Below, in pieces: positions 51,358 to 60,299 of a DNA stretch of 64,000 bases (positions are counted from its first letter, which is position 1; each line of letters opens with the position of its first letter). The DNA lies in contig JACKBV010000012.1 in the NCBI GenBank assembly GCA_020634315.1, positions 60,933 through 124,932 of the forward strand, read 5' to 3'. The notes under the pieces are model-generated. The model did not search any database and was not told the origin of the DNA. It saw only the letters and a list, made by a program, of their open reading frames with translations. The translations under genes were made by a program, and so were the position numbers. The DNA comes from Ardenticatenaceae bacterium (GTDB lineage: Bacteria; Chloroflexota; Anaerolineae; Promineifilales; Promineifilaceae).

Positions 51358-52104
51358 TCATTCCTCGTCTATTTCATCATCGGCCACAATCTCAATGAGA
51401 TGTTCAGCCTTTTTATCAAAAGCCGCTTTAATTGCTTCGTAATTCGCTTTTGACAAAGTTGGTTGGCCTTTTTTGCTGCGCTGCTGCCGCAAAAAACCAC
51501 GCAGTTTATTATGATGCACCACAGGGACGCTGGTATCGCCGATTTCAAGTTCTTGTGTGCCGGTTGAGGTAAAAACGATAATCGGAGCAATCGGGACTTC
51601 CTCAACTTCGGGGGCGTTTTTGCGCAAATAGTTGGCAATGGCCCCGACCATCACTTCGGCTTCTTTGGTTGGGTTGCCTAACGATTCGCCGCCAAACCAT
51701 TTGCGCATCCCAACATTGGTTTGCCGCCATTTGTCGTTGTGTACGGAAATTTTGCCACCCTGAAATTTGCTGACAAAAATGATGATCCCCTGGGGTGTGA
51801 GCAAAACATGGGGCACGGGCAACAGGTAATGGTAGATACGGCCGTCTTTAGCAATACGCCGCACAGCTTTATCCAAAACCTCATCAGGGCGTGGGCGGCG
51901 CATGTAACGGTGTCCATAATAGACACCAATTTGCGACAACAGCCAGCCAACCATTAAAGCTAACAGCTCATATAAAAAGAACTGTTCCGGATTTACAAGG
52001 GCAATTACCAACCCGGCCAGTAAAGCCAACAACCCGATCAAGCTGGCATATTGACTAACCCGGCGGAAGCGGGCTATACGTTTATCGTCACGTAAAATGA
52101 TCAT
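51358..52104 (-). CDS. NERD-like membrane protein
   Basis: 248 residues from the ATG at 52104. Two hydrophobic helices (ASLIGLLALLAGLVIALV and FFLYELLALMVGWLLSQIGV) are followed by a soluble domain. It reads YHYLLPVPHVLLTPQGIIIF, then VSKFQGGKISV and APIIVFTSTGTQELEI. That is the pattern of nuclease-related (NERD) domains in short membrane proteins. Catalytic residues are not certain. Function unknown. Confidence 0.7.
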   Translation of the reverse strand: MIILRDDKRIARFRRVSQYASLIGLLALLAGLVIALVNPEQFFLYELLALMVGWLLSQIGVYYGHRYMRRPRPDEVLDKAVRRIAKDGRIYHYLLPVPHVLLTPQGIIIFVSKFQGGKISVHNDKWRQTNVGMRKWFGGESLGNPTKEAEVMVGAIANYLRKNAPEVEEVPIAPIIVFTSTGTQELEIGDTSVPVVHHNKLRGFLRQQRSKKGQPTLSKANYEAIKAAFDKKAEHLIEIVADDEIDEE

Positions 52105-52131
52105 TGTATTCGTCAATGCAGGAAACGGCCG

Positions 52132-53409
52132 TTACCCGTCTCCATTCCTTTCAAATTTACCCAACACCAGGCAGGCATTCTGCCCGCCCAAACCAAACGA
52201 ATTCGACAAAACCGTGCGTATGTGCGCCGAACGTGGCGCATTGGGCACATAATCCAGGTCACACTCCGGGTCTGGCGTTTCATAATTCCACGTCGGCGGA
52301 ATGATGTGATTTTGCAAAGCCAATGCCGAGAAAATCGCCTCAATCGCCCCAGTGCCACCCATCGCATGTCCCAACACCGATTTATTGCTGCTGACAGGAA
52401 TTTCATACGCCCGCTCACCAAACAAGCGCTTGATGGCTAACGTTTCCATCATGTCATTCACCGGCGTGGATGTGCCATGCGCATTAATGTAATCAATATC
52501 GGTCAGCGTTAAACCGGCATCATCAACGGCCCACTGCATCGCCCGCCGCGCACCAGCCGCTTCGGGATCAGGAATTGCCACATGGTAAGCATCAGAGGAA
52601 GTGGCGTATCCCAACAATTCAGCATAAATATGGACACCACGCTCCACGGCATGATCCAGGCGCTCAATCACCAAAATACCGGCACCCTCGCTCAAGACAA
52701 AGCCATCGCGGTCTTTATCGAAGGGACGGCTGGCCCGCTCTGGCTCATTGTTGCGCAGCGAAAGCGCACGCATCGCGGCAAATCCAGAAATCGCCGCTTC
52801 GTGAATCAATCCCTCAACGCCGCCCGTAATGACCAGGTCGGCGCTGCCACGACGAATAAACTCCATCGCTTCGCCGATAGCCTGGTTGCCCGTGGCGCAA
52901 GCTGCGGCGACGGTGCTGATGGGGCCAAGTGTTCCCGCGTATTGGCTGACATGATGGCTGGGCATGTTGGGAATGAAGCCGGTCATGGCAAAGGGGCTAA
53001 CGCGATTGAAACCATGTGTGCGCAAGGCGACCATGTTCCGGTCGGCAACTTCAAAGCCGCCAGCACCCGTGCCAACTAACACACCAACACGTTCGGCATT
53101 GGGCACAGGGGTCGACAGCCCAGCATCGGCCAGGGCCATGGTTGCCGCAGCCACGGCTAATTGAGAAGCCCGCGATATACGCCGGGCTTCTTTGAAATCC
53201 ATATAGTTTTTCGGTACAAAATCTTTGACTTCGCCGGCAATTTGTACAGGCATGATGCTGGCATCAAATTGGGTGATGGGACCAATGCCGGAACGGCCGT
53301 TTAGCAAGCTGTCCCAATTCTCGGCCACTGTGTGCCCCAACGGGCTGAGCACACCCATGCCTGTAATGACAATGCGTGGACGCCCACGCGCATCCAGAAA
53401 ATTCTCCAT
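52132..53409 (-). CDS. fabF: 3-oxoacyl-[ACP] synthase II (FabF)
   Basis: 425 residues, ATG with AAGGAG upstream. Condensing enzyme of fatty acid elongation. The N-terminus VVITGMGVLSPLGHTVAENW is family typical. The catalytic triad is visible: Cys in VAAACATGNQAIGEAMEF, His in INAHGTSTPVND and His in SVLGHAMGGTGAIEA. It lies 48 bases after plsX, in the common plsX-fabF arrangement. Confidence 0.93.
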   Translation of the reverse strand: MENFLDARGRPRIVITGMGVLSPLGHTVAENWDSLLNGRSGIGPITQFDASIMPVQIAGEVKDFVPKNYMDFKEARRISRASQLAVAAATMALADAGLSTPVPNAERVGVLVGTGAGGFEVADRNMVALRTHGFNRVSPFAMTGFIPNMPSHHVSQYAGTLGPISTVAAACATGNQAIGEAMEFIRRGSADLVITGGVEGLIHEAAISGFAAMRALSLRNNEPERASRPFDKDRDGFVLSEGAGILVIERLDHAVERGVHIYAELLGYATSSDAYHVAIPDPEAAGARRAMQWAVDDAGLTLTDIDYINAHGTSTPVNDMMETLAIKRLFGERAYEIPVSSNKSVLGHAMGGTGAIEAIFSALALQNHIIPPTWNYETPDPECDLDYVPNAPRSAHIRTVLSNSFGLGGQNACLVLGKFERNGDG

Positions 53410-53414
53410 GCTAC

Positions 53415-53460
53415 TCCTTATCGGTAATCGACAATTGGATTACCGATTATTTACCGTTTA
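53415..53460. repeat. Short GGTAATCG / CGATTACC inverted repeat
   Basis: CGGTAATCGACAATTGGATT followed by ACCGATTATTTACCG between plsX and fabF. The plsX stop lies at its edge. Same family as the other ACCGATTACC clusters. Confidence 0.7.
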
Positions 53461-54450
53461 CTGCTCCAACCCTGTGGCAATCGCTTCCACTACTTTGTTT
53501 TCCACCATGCGCCGGGCCTGGAAGATAGCTTGTTTGATGGCGTAGGCATTGGAACGGCCGTGTCCGATGATCACCACACCATTCACGCCCAACAGGGGTG
53601 CGCCCCCCACTTCATCCGAGTTCAAACGCATGCGCACCCGGCCAAAAGCAGGTTTGGCTAACAGCCCGCCGACAATCGTCAATGGGTTAGACATCAGTTC
53701 ATCGCGGATCAAGTTATTCATGTAACTGGCGATGGCTTCAGCCGTTTTCATCATCACATTGCCCGTAAAGCCATCCACCACACCGACATCGGCTTCCCCT
53801 TTCATGAACTCCTTTGGCTCAATATTGCCAATGTAGTTCAAGCCGCTTGCTCGCAACAAGGGGATTGTTTCCTTAATTAATGTATTGCCCTTGCCTTCTT
53901 CTTCACCATTGGAAATGAGCGCCACGCGCGGCCGTTCGCGGCCCAATACGCGCTCCACATACAGGCTGCCCATCAGGCCGAATTGCAGCAAATATTCGGG
54001 GCGGCAATCTGCATTTGCGCCATTGTCAATGAGTAACGGCCGTTCCTCAGTTGGGAAAATCACACCGAGCGCCGGGCGTTTCACGCCCTTAATGCGCCCC
54101 ACACCCACCTGGCGCAGCATGGCAATACCTAAAATCCCCCCCGTATTACCCGCCGATACAAACGCATCGGCCGCACCATCACGCACCAACTGCAAACCCA
54201 CATGCATCGACGAGTCCGGCTTCCCCTTCACCACTTCAGAAGGCTTATCCGTCATCCCCACCTGCTGCGAGGCATGCTTCACTTCAATATGGAGATCGGC
54301 CGTGTTGTGTTTGGCAAGCTCCGCCTCAATTTGAGCCTGATCACCAACAAGAATAATACTTTCTCCAAATTCGCGGGCAGCCAAGACAGCCCCTTCCACA
54401 TCTGGAACAGGATGACCATCACTGCCCATTGCATCTACAACAATTCGCAT
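53458..54450 (-). CDS. plsX: Phosphate acyltransferase PlsX
   Basis: 330 residues, ATG start. The N-terminal MRIVVDAMGSDGHPVPDVEG is the PlsX signature, with AFVSAGNTGGILGIAMLRQV, PALGVIFPTEERPLLIDNGA and ALISNGEEEGKGNTLIKETI. It makes acyl-phosphate from acyl-ACP for PlsY. First gene of the fabF/NERD/MBL run. Confidence 0.94.
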   Translation of the reverse strand: MRIVVDAMGSDGHPVPDVEGAVLAAREFGESIILVGDQAQIEAELAKHNTADLHIEVKHASQQVGMTDKPSEVVKGKPDSSMHVGLQLVRDGAADAFVSAGNTGGILGIAMLRQVGVGRIKGVKRPALGVIFPTEERPLLIDNGANADCRPEYLLQFGLMGSLYVERVLGRERPRVALISNGEEEGKGNTLIKETIPLLRASGLNYIGNIEPKEFMKGEADVGVVDGFTGNVMMKTAEAIASYMNNLIRDELMSNPLTIVGGLLAKPAFGRVRMRLNSDEVGGAPLLGVNGVVIIGHGRSNAYAIKQAIFQARRMVENKVVEAIATGLEQ

Positions 54451-54818
54451 AAATCACTTGCCTTTGCCTGACCACCATTGTAAGCAGGAAGGATTCTATC
54501 GGTGGGCAGATATTAAGTCAAACAGGGGCATACCTCTCTAAAAGAGCATTCAAAAGTTCCACAAACCCCGCAGCAACAACCTCAAATTTGCCCGCCTTTC
54601 TCCCCATTTATGCAGCGCAATTTCTCAAATCGAAAAAGCATTTGCCCATCTTCTTACGAAAACTCGGAACCGATTCGGAAACAAATTCCTCCTCTTCGGA
54701 AGAACAATTCCTCACAATAAAGGAGGCTAGCCATTACATCAGGGATCCCAACACTGTTGACTAAATTTTATACAGTCTGACTCGTAACAGTCAGGCAAGG
54801 ATGAATAAGGAGAAAAGT
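54451..54818. other. Intergenic region between plsX and subtilase
   Basis: 368 bases between divergent genes. It is AT-richer than its surroundings and lacks AACGGCCGTT. A small dyad CAGTCTGACTCGTAACAGTC (about 54774-54793) lies before the protease start. Promoters for both genes should be here, but no clear -35/-10 pair was fixed by eye. Confidence 0.5.
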
Positions 54819-56384
54819 ATGCTTAAAAGACGATTCCCTATCATGTTAGTTGCCATGTTAGCGTTGCTATTAATCATCTCAGCTGGCCCAGTATTCGGTG
54901 CTACCGATCAAACTGACCAGGTTGCTCCCCCATCCCTTCCCGACGAAGACTCCGCAGGCCTGGCACCCGTGTTGGGTGCAGACAGCAACACGGCCATTCC
55001 TGGTCAATACATTGTCGTATTGAAAAAGGACACCGGTCGCGCAGCAGCCGATTCCCTCTCTCGTGCAGTTGAACTGCGTGGCGGGAAAGTGCTGCTTACT
55101 TATTCAACAGCCTTAAATGGGTTCGCAGCAACCTTACCTGAGAAAGCACTCGACACGGTCCGTGCAAATGGGAATGTCGCCTACATCGAAGCCGATCAAA
55201 TAGTTCAAATTGATGTCACCTGGGGTTTGGATCGTACCGATCAGCGGAATCTGCCGCTCAACAATGTGTATGCTCCGGCAAATAGTGGCGATGGCACGGG
55301 GGTTCATGCTTACATTATTGATACCGGCATGCGCCTCAGCCACAACGAATTCAGCGGACGCGTTGGCAATGGGTATGACGTCATTGATGGCGGAACGGCC
55401 GATGACTGTAACGGGCATGGCACACATGTCGCTGGCACAGTTGGCGGTACAACCTATGGCATGGCGTCTGACGTTACCCTACACCCTGTGCGTGTGTTGG
55501 ACTGTAATGGTTCCGGCTCAACCTCTGGTGTAATTGCTGGCGTGGATTGGGTCACAAGCAACCACATCAGCCCGGCCGTTGCCAATATGAGCCTGGGTGG
55601 CGGTGCATCTACCTCATTGGATAATGCAATCAACTCTTCTATTAATTCTGGTGTGACCTATGCAGTGGCGGCAGGCAATGATAATGCCAACGCTTGCAAC
55701 TATTCCCCTGCTCGCGTGAACAATGCCCTCACCGTTGGTTCCACCACATCATCTGATGCACGTTCGTCTTTTTCTAACTATGGTTCTTGTGTAGATATTT
55801 TTGCCCCCGGTTCTAGCATCACCTCTGCCTGGTATACCAGCAACAGCGCCACCAACACCATCAGTGGGACATCGATGGCTACGCCACACGTAGCTGGCGC
55901 AGCGGCCCTTTATCTGGAAGCCAACCCCAGCGCAACCCCGGCACAAGTTTTCAGTGGCCTGATTGCGAACGCGACCAGTGGTGTACTGTCCAGCGTTGGC
56001 TCTGGTTCTCCCAACCTGCTGCTGTATGTCGGCGGGGATAGCACACCACCGCCCCCACCACCAGGAGGCGGCGATGGTTGTGACCTTTCAGAAAGCTATG
56101 CGGGCAGCCTCTCTGGTGCTGGTGACTATGATTACCAACCCAATGGCACCTACTTCTACAGCGTCTCTGGCACCCACAACGGCTGCCTTGAAGGTGCAAG
56201 CGGTACAGATTTCGATCTCTACCTGTGGAAGTGGAGCAGTTTCCGTTGGGTGACGGTAGCCAGTTCGCTGACCGCCAGCTCAAGCGAAAGTATCACGTAC
56301 AATGGCACCTCCGGGTATTATGTCTGGCGCGTTTACTCCTACAGCGGCTCTGGTACCTATGATTTCGGCATGGATCGGCCGTAA
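54819..56384 (+). CDS. Secreted subtilisin-family serine protease (proteinase K/aqualysin type)
   Basis: 521 residues. The ATG at 54819 is preferred because AAGGAG lies six bases upstream, inside a longer frame starting at 54801. Signal peptide 1-27 (hydrophobic, ending GPVFGA). Inhibitor I9 propeptide about 50-125 (PGQYIVVLKKDTGRAAADSL). Catalytic Asp in AYIIDTGMRLSHNE, His in GHGTHVAGTVGG and Ser in ISGTSMATPHVAGAAAL. A PPPPPPGGG linker leads to a C-terminal PPC-like beta domain (FDLYLWKW, ESITYNGTSGYYVW). No AACGGCCGTT copies occur inside, unlike its neighbours. An intrinsic terminator follows. Confidence 0.93.
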   Translation: MLKRRFPIMLVAMLALLLIISAGPVFGATDQTDQVAPPSLPDEDSAGLAPVLGADSNTAIPGQYIVVLKKDTGRAAADSLSRAVELRGGKVLLTYSTALNGFAATLPEKALDTVRANGNVAYIEADQIVQIDVTWGLDRTDQRNLPLNNVYAPANSGDGTGVHAYIIDTGMRLSHNEFSGRVGNGYDVIDGGTADDCNGHGTHVAGTVGGTTYGMASDVTLHPVRVLDCNGSGSTSGVIAGVDWVTSNHISPAVANMSLGGGASTSLDNAINSSINSGVTYAVAAGNDNANACNYSPARVNNALTVGSTTSSDARSSFSNYGSCVDIFAPGSSITSAWYTSNSATNTISGTSMATPHVAGAAALYLEANPSATPAQVFSGLIANATSGVLSSVGSGSPNLLLYVGGDSTPPPPPPGGGDGCDLSESYAGSLSGAGDYDYQPNGTYFYSVSGTHNGCLEGASGTDFDLYLWKWSSFRWVTVASSLTASSSESITYNGTSGYYVWRVYSYSGSGTYDFGMDRP

Positions 56385-56410
56385 ACCGATGCGTCGTTAA
56401 CTTATAGTAA

Positions 56411-56443
56411 AAAGAGGCTTGTTGGTGACAAGCCTCTTTTTTT
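56411..56443 (+). terminator. Intrinsic terminator after subtilase gene
   Basis: AGAGGCTTGT pairs with ACAAGCCTCT around GGTG, followed by seven T. It is 27 bases after the stop codon region. Confidence 0.95.
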
Positions 56444-56480
56444 GCGCGTACAACATCTTACACGTAATTTTGTCACCATC

Positions 56481-56508
56481 TTGACAAGCCGCAGGCTTTG
56501 ATTATAAT
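56481..56508 (+). promoter_or_regulatory. Sigma-70-type promoter of arsR
   Basis: TTGACA (56481-56486) and TATAAT (56503-56508) with 16 bases between are both consensus. The arsR operator begins nine bases further on. Confidence 0.85.
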
Positions 56509-56516
56509 CAACTCGT

Positions 56517-56535
56517 ATAGACGATTGTCAATATA
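56517..56535. promoter_or_regulatory. Probable ArsR operator O1
   Basis: ATAGACGATTGTCAATATA, just downstream of the -10 box. It matches the site before arsM at 15 of 17 bases. Confidence 0.7.
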
Positions 56536-56548
56536 TAAATGTGAATTT

Positions 56549-56842
56549 ATGGATTCAGTAACTTTTGTAAAAGCCATGGCTGACGAAACCAGGCAAAAGA
56601 TTATGCAGTTATTGTGCTGCAATTGGCTTTGTGTCAATGATGTGGTGGCGCAATTGGGCGAAGTGAGTCAGCCAACGGTTTCGCACCATTTGAGCATTTT
56701 GCGTGACGCCGGGCTTGTCCATGTACGGCGCGAGGGCAAACAAGTGTTTTATACGCTTAATCAGGATGCTGTAGCGATTTGTTGTGGCGTGCTTATGCAA
56801 AACTTTGCTCCAGAGCGGATTGAGCAGGAGAGTGGGTTGTAG
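56549..56842 (+). CDS. arsR: ArsR-family metalloregulator
   Basis: 97 residues from the ATG at 56549. Winged-helix repressor: MDSVTFVKAMADETRQKIMQ, then DVVAQLGEVSQPTVSHHLSI and LRDAGLVHVRREGKQVFYTL. Cys pairs occur in LCCNWLC and ICCGV. The first could serve as an As(III)/metal sensor, although it is not the standard ELCVCDL motif. It should bind the two matching operators and repress itself and arsM. Confidence 0.87.
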   Translation: MDSVTFVKAMADETRQKIMQLLCCNWLCVNDVVAQLGEVSQPTVSHHLSILRDAGLVHVRREGKQVFYTLNQDAVAICCGVLMQNFAPERIEQESGL

Positions 56843-56873
56843 ATTGCTGCACCCTCTTTTTTTACCCAAACAT

Positions 56874-56890
56874 ATAGATGATTATCAATA
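56874..56890. promoter_or_regulatory. Probable ArsR operator O2 before arsM
   Basis: ATAGATGATTATCAATA, two mismatches to O1. Immediately followed by CAAGGAG, the arsM ribosome site, so a bound repressor would block arsM expression. Confidence 0.65.
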
Positions 56891-56903
56891 CAAGGAGTAT
56901 GAC

Positions 56904-57725
56904 ATGACTGATTTATCTTCCGAAAAGATTCATGAAGAAGTGCAAAAGCGATACGGCCGTATCGCCGACGAATTCAAACTCGATGTACAGCCCGCCTCGT
57001 GTTGTGCTGACACCGTAGACAATACCTGCTGTGGCAATGATGACTCGCAATATGATGCGCTGTTCAGCAACCTGTACAGCAGCGACACCAGCTGGCTGCC
57101 AGAAGATGTGACCGGGCTATCGCTGGGCTGTGGTGATCCAATTACCCTGGCACAATTGGAAGCGGGACAAACCGTTCTCGATTTGGGATCGGGCGGCGGC
57201 ATTGACTGCTTCATGGCGGCACGGCAAGTTGGCCCTGGCGGCCATGTTATTGGCGTTGACATGACGCCAGCAATGTTGGAAAAAGCGCGGCGCAACCAGG
57301 AGAAGATTGGACTGACCAATGTGGAATTCCGCGAGGGGCAGATCGAGGATTTGCCGGTGGCTGACGAGACGATTGATGTCATTATTTCCAACTGTGTCAT
57401 CAATCTTAGCCCGGATAAAACGGCCGTTTTCCGTGAAGCGTACCGCGTGCTCAAGCCGGGCGGGCGTATTGCGGTCTCAGACATGGTAACACAAGGCCAT
57501 TTCACGGCGGCCGAACGCGCCAACATGGCTGCCTGGACAGGCTGCATTACCGGCGCGGAAGATGTTGCCGTGTACATGGACATGATGCGTGCCGCCGGAT
57601 TCACGGAGATTTTGGTACGCGACAAGGCCGCGCCAGATGTGGCGGTAGGAAATGTTACGGCACACACAGGGACGGCAAAAGTGTTTAGTGCGCGGGTAAC
57701 GGCCGTTAAACCTCAAGGCGAATAA
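56904..57725 (+). CDS. arsM: Arsenite S-adenosylmethionine methyltransferase ArsM
   Basis: 273 residues from the ATG at 56904, AAGGAG eight bases upstream. SAM motif I VLDLGSGGGIDCFMAARQVG and the GVDMTPAMLEKARRNQEKIG strand. The conserved ArsM cysteines are present: IDCF, SNCVINL and the late AWTGCITGA. An N-terminal extension holds extra Cys pairs (SCCADTVDNTCC). It methylates As(III) to volatile or less toxic species. Downstream of arsR, with an operator copy in between. Confidence 0.93.
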   Translation: MTDLSSEKIHEEVQKRYGRIADEFKLDVQPASCCADTVDNTCCGNDDSQYDALFSNLYSSDTSWLPEDVTGLSLGCGDPITLAQLEAGQTVLDLGSGGGIDCFMAARQVGPGGHVIGVDMTPAMLEKARRNQEKIGLTNVEFREGQIEDLPVADETIDVIISNCVINLSPDKTAVFREAYRVLKPGGRIAVSDMVTQGHFTAAERANMAAWTGCITGAEDVAVYMDMMRAAGFTEILVRDKAAPDVAVGNVTAHTGTAKVFSARVTAVKPQGE

Positions 57726-57728
57726 AAG

Positions 57729-58391
57729 ATGAGTGACGAAGCGTGTTTACCGGCGCAGTATGACAAACGCGACATTGTGCGTCATTACAACAACATGTCT
57801 ACCCGCTATGATCTTTGGGGACGGCTGACCGAGTCTAAGGCGCGGGCACGCTGCCTGGAACTGGCAGCCATCCAGGATGGCGAGGCCGTGTTAGAAGTAG
57901 CCGTTGGCACCGGTCTGGCCTTTCAGGAAGTGCTGCGCCGCAATCCATCTGGCCGTAACGAAGGCATTGACCTGACGCCGCAAATGCTGGCACAAGCGCA
58001 ACAGAAAGCCGCGCAAGTGGGGCACAACAATTACACCCTGCGTCTGGGGGATGCCTACCAGCTTGATTACCCGGCGGCTACCTTTGATGTCCTCATCAAC
58101 AATTACATGTTTGACCTGCTGCCAGAAGGTGATTTCGTCACGGTTCTCAGGGAATTTGGGCGCGTTTTGCGCCCTGGCGGGCGGTTGGTATTGGTCAATA
58201 TGACCAGAGCCTGGCTTTGGCACCAAAAAATCTGGCAGTGGGCCTATACGCAAAATCCACGTTGGACGGGTGGCTGTCGCGGCGTCAACCTGACATCATC
58301 TTTGCAAGCTGCCGGTTTTCGGCTCACGCAGCGTGACGCGATCAGCCAGATGACACTCCCTTCAGAAGCGATCCTGGCACACAAAATATAA
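57729..58391 (+). CDS. Class I SAM methyltransferase (UbiE/COQ5-like)
   Basis: 220 residues, ATG three bases after the arsM stop, so translation is coupled. SAM motif VLEVAVGTGLAFQEVLRRNP, then GIDLTPQMLAQAQQKAAQVG and FDVLINNYMFDLLPEGDFVT. The ending RVLRPGGRLVLVNMT is typical. It lacks the ArsM cysteines. Its tight link to arsM suggests a role in arsenic metabolism, but the substrate is unknown. Confidence 0.85.
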   Translation: MSDEACLPAQYDKRDIVRHYNNMSTRYDLWGRLTESKARARCLELAAIQDGEAVLEVAVGTGLAFQEVLRRNPSGRNEGIDLTPQMLAQAQQKAAQVGHNNYTLRLGDAYQLDYPAATFDVLINNYMFDLLPEGDFVTVLREFGRVLRPGGRLVLVNMTRAWLWHQKIWQWAYTQNPRWTGGCRGVNLTSSLQAAGFRLTQRDAISQMTLPSEAILAHKI

Positions 58392-58494
58392 GCCATTCAT
58401 GACAATTAACATGAATAAACAGTGCCGTTTGTCATTGTCCTTCTCAGCGACTAACACGACAATCCGTCAAATTTGCTTTTCGCAGGGAGGATAT

Positions 58495-60054
58495 ATGAAA
58501 CCGTTTATTCATTTAATTTTGCTTGCCTTACTTGTTGTAGGTTGTACGAACAGTATTGACAGACCTACGGTTGAATCAGTAGTGGCAGTTGCGACAACAG
58601 AGACACCTATCCCGACGCTGACATTGTTTCCAACAGCAACAGCCACGACCCCACCAACCACCACTGCCACGCCAAAGCCAACGGCAACAGTCACAGCAAC
58701 ATCAACACCAACACAGTCGCCAACACCTCTTCCGGTTGCACATATTCAAATTGTAGAGGAAGGAAATGGCAGCCCCTTGCCCGACATAATCGTTACGCTG
58801 ACAACGGCAGAGGGCGTATCGCTCACACAAACAACAGATGATGCCGGTATTGTGATATTTGCTGATTTGGAAGCCGGAACATCCTACATGCTCCAGGTCG
58901 TAGCAGATGGGTATTTGGAAACCACAACGTCGCTCACGATTGTCCCAGGAGTGAATGAAGTAACGGTAACGGCCGTTGCCGTTCCCCCCACCATAACACC
59001 ATCTCCTACCGCTGTGGCCACAGCTACCCTCGCCCCGACAGCAACGGCTGTGGCAACGGCCGTTGCCACAGCCGCACCGGTACAACCTGTGGCACCACCC
59101 CCACCAGCAGCCAGCACTGCGGGCAATCTTTTAGTCAACCCGAGTTTTGAATCTGGCACGACAGGCTGGGGTGAGCCACACAATTTTGACATGCGTTTCT
59201 ACAATGCTACCGACAGCCCACAGTTTGTGCATTCTGGCAACCTGGCCGCATTCACTTTTCACCCGGCACCACATCGTCTCTCCTATAACCAATATATTTC
59301 GGGGCTTACACCTGGAGTAACCTACCGCGCCGGTATTTGGGTCAAACTATGGTCAAGCTCCGGCGAAGATCGTACCCACTCCGAAAATCCTGGCGCTTAT
59401 GCTGCTCGCCTCTGCCTCAATCCACTTGGCGATGCAGAACCCACCCGTGACACAAACATTTGCACTGGATTCGTCCAGCCTTTTGACACCTGGATTTATC
59501 TCTCTATTGATGCAGTTGCCGCAGGCGAAACCATGGCGATTATCCTGCATAGCACACCGATCGGGTCCGATTTGCCCGTACACAATGAGACAATCTGGGA
59601 CGATGCCTCCTTGATTATCGCTCCTGTTGCATCTACCCCAACGCCAGTCCCGGCTGGCCCGCCAGTGCGTCCGGCTCCTGTTCCTTTCGACGGTGTAACT
59701 ATGCGTGACAGCATGACCAATGCCCGTTGGGTGCTTGAGCAAGTAGGTGGCCTTTTGGATCGCTTATACAATGGCTCCACGGAGACATGTAGTGAATACA
59801 ATGACTACTATGGCCAGTTAGTAAGCACCGCTACTTATGATTCCGTTCCCGCCGAATGGCAAAGTATCTACAATGAATACATTTTTGCCGTCGAAAATGG
59901 GATCAACAGTAACAATGGCGTGGCCTCATTGTGTGCACAAGGGGGCGGTCAATTAGGGCAGCAAGCATATGGCGAAGCGCGTATGGGTATTAATACCAGC
60001 CTGGAACACCTGAGTCCCGCTATTGATAACGCCAATACTCTATTAGGTCAGTGA
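58495..60054 (+). CDS. Thr/Pro-rich lipoprotein with carboxypeptidase-regulatory-like and CBM-like domains
   Basis: 519 residues from the ATG at 58495, GGGAGG upstream. Lipobox VVGC (Cys17). Thr/Pro-rich linker about 20-80. A beta domain (about 80-165, ADLEAGTSYMLQVVADGYLE) of the CarboxypepD_reg type. A second Thr/Ala/Pro linker. Then a galactose-binding-like domain about 205-380 (LLVNPSFESGTTGWGEPHNF, DTWIYLSIDAVAAGETMAII). The last about 120 residues form a helical domain (MRDSMTNARWVLEQVGGLLD) of unknown kind. A surface carbohydrate-binding role is possible. Confidence 0.7.
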   Translation: MKPFIHLILLALLVVGCTNSIDRPTVESVVAVATTETPIPTLTLFPTATATTPPTTTATPKPTATVTATSTPTQSPTPLPVAHIQIVEEGNGSPLPDIIVTLTTAEGVSLTQTTDDAGIVIFADLEAGTSYMLQVVADGYLETTTSLTIVPGVNEVTVTAVAVPPTITPSPTAVATATLAPTATAVATAVATAAPVQPVAPPPPAASTAGNLLVNPSFESGTTGWGEPHNFDMRFYNATDSPQFVHSGNLAAFTFHPAPHRLSYNQYISGLTPGVTYRAGIWVKLWSSSGEDRTHSENPGAYAARLCLNPLGDAEPTRDTNICTGFVQPFDTWIYLSIDAVAAGETMAIILHSTPIGSDLPVHNETIWDDASLIIAPVASTPTPVPAGPPVRPAPVPFDGVTMRDSMTNARWVLEQVGGLLDRLYNGSTETCSEYNDYYGQLVSTATYDSVPAEWQSIYNEYIFAVENGINSNNGVASLCAQGGGQLGQQAYGEARMGINTSLEHLSPAIDNANTLLGQ

Positions 60055-60068
60055 GTCAACATCGTTTT

Positions 60069-60109
60069 ATTTAGTCATCTGCCTGAACAAATCAAGCAGA
60101 TGACTAAAT
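60069..60109. terminator. 14-base perfect hairpin after lipoprotein gene
   Basis: ATTTAGTCATCTGC (60069-60082) pairs exactly with GCAGATGACTAAAT (60096-60109). No U-tract on either side, so function as a bidirectional terminator is inferred only from position. Confidence 0.65.
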
Positions 60110-60148
60110 GATGCGGGGTCATGAGGCAACAGCTTAGCCAAAAACTAA

Positions 60149-60180
60149 CGCCAGACCGGTTTCTCATTATCGGTCTGGCG
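60149..60180. terminator. 10-base perfect hairpin between convergent genes
   Basis: CGCCAGACCG (60149-60158) pairs with CGGTCTGGCG (60171-60180). It is followed by CAAAATTT, not a strong U-tract. Lies between the lipoprotein and hydrolase genes. Confidence 0.6.
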
Positions 60181-60299
60181 CAAAATTTACACTGCTCGGT
60201 GTGAAAGATTTTGTATCGCTGTATGCCTTCAATGCACGTGGCAAGATTGAAAATTCGGGGATTGCTATTGGGTTGGGTTATGTTGGGAGAATACGGCCG

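Noticed and set aside
56842..56903. Terminator between arsR and arsM
   Set aside because: A T-run exists (about 56858-56864) but no stem precedes it.
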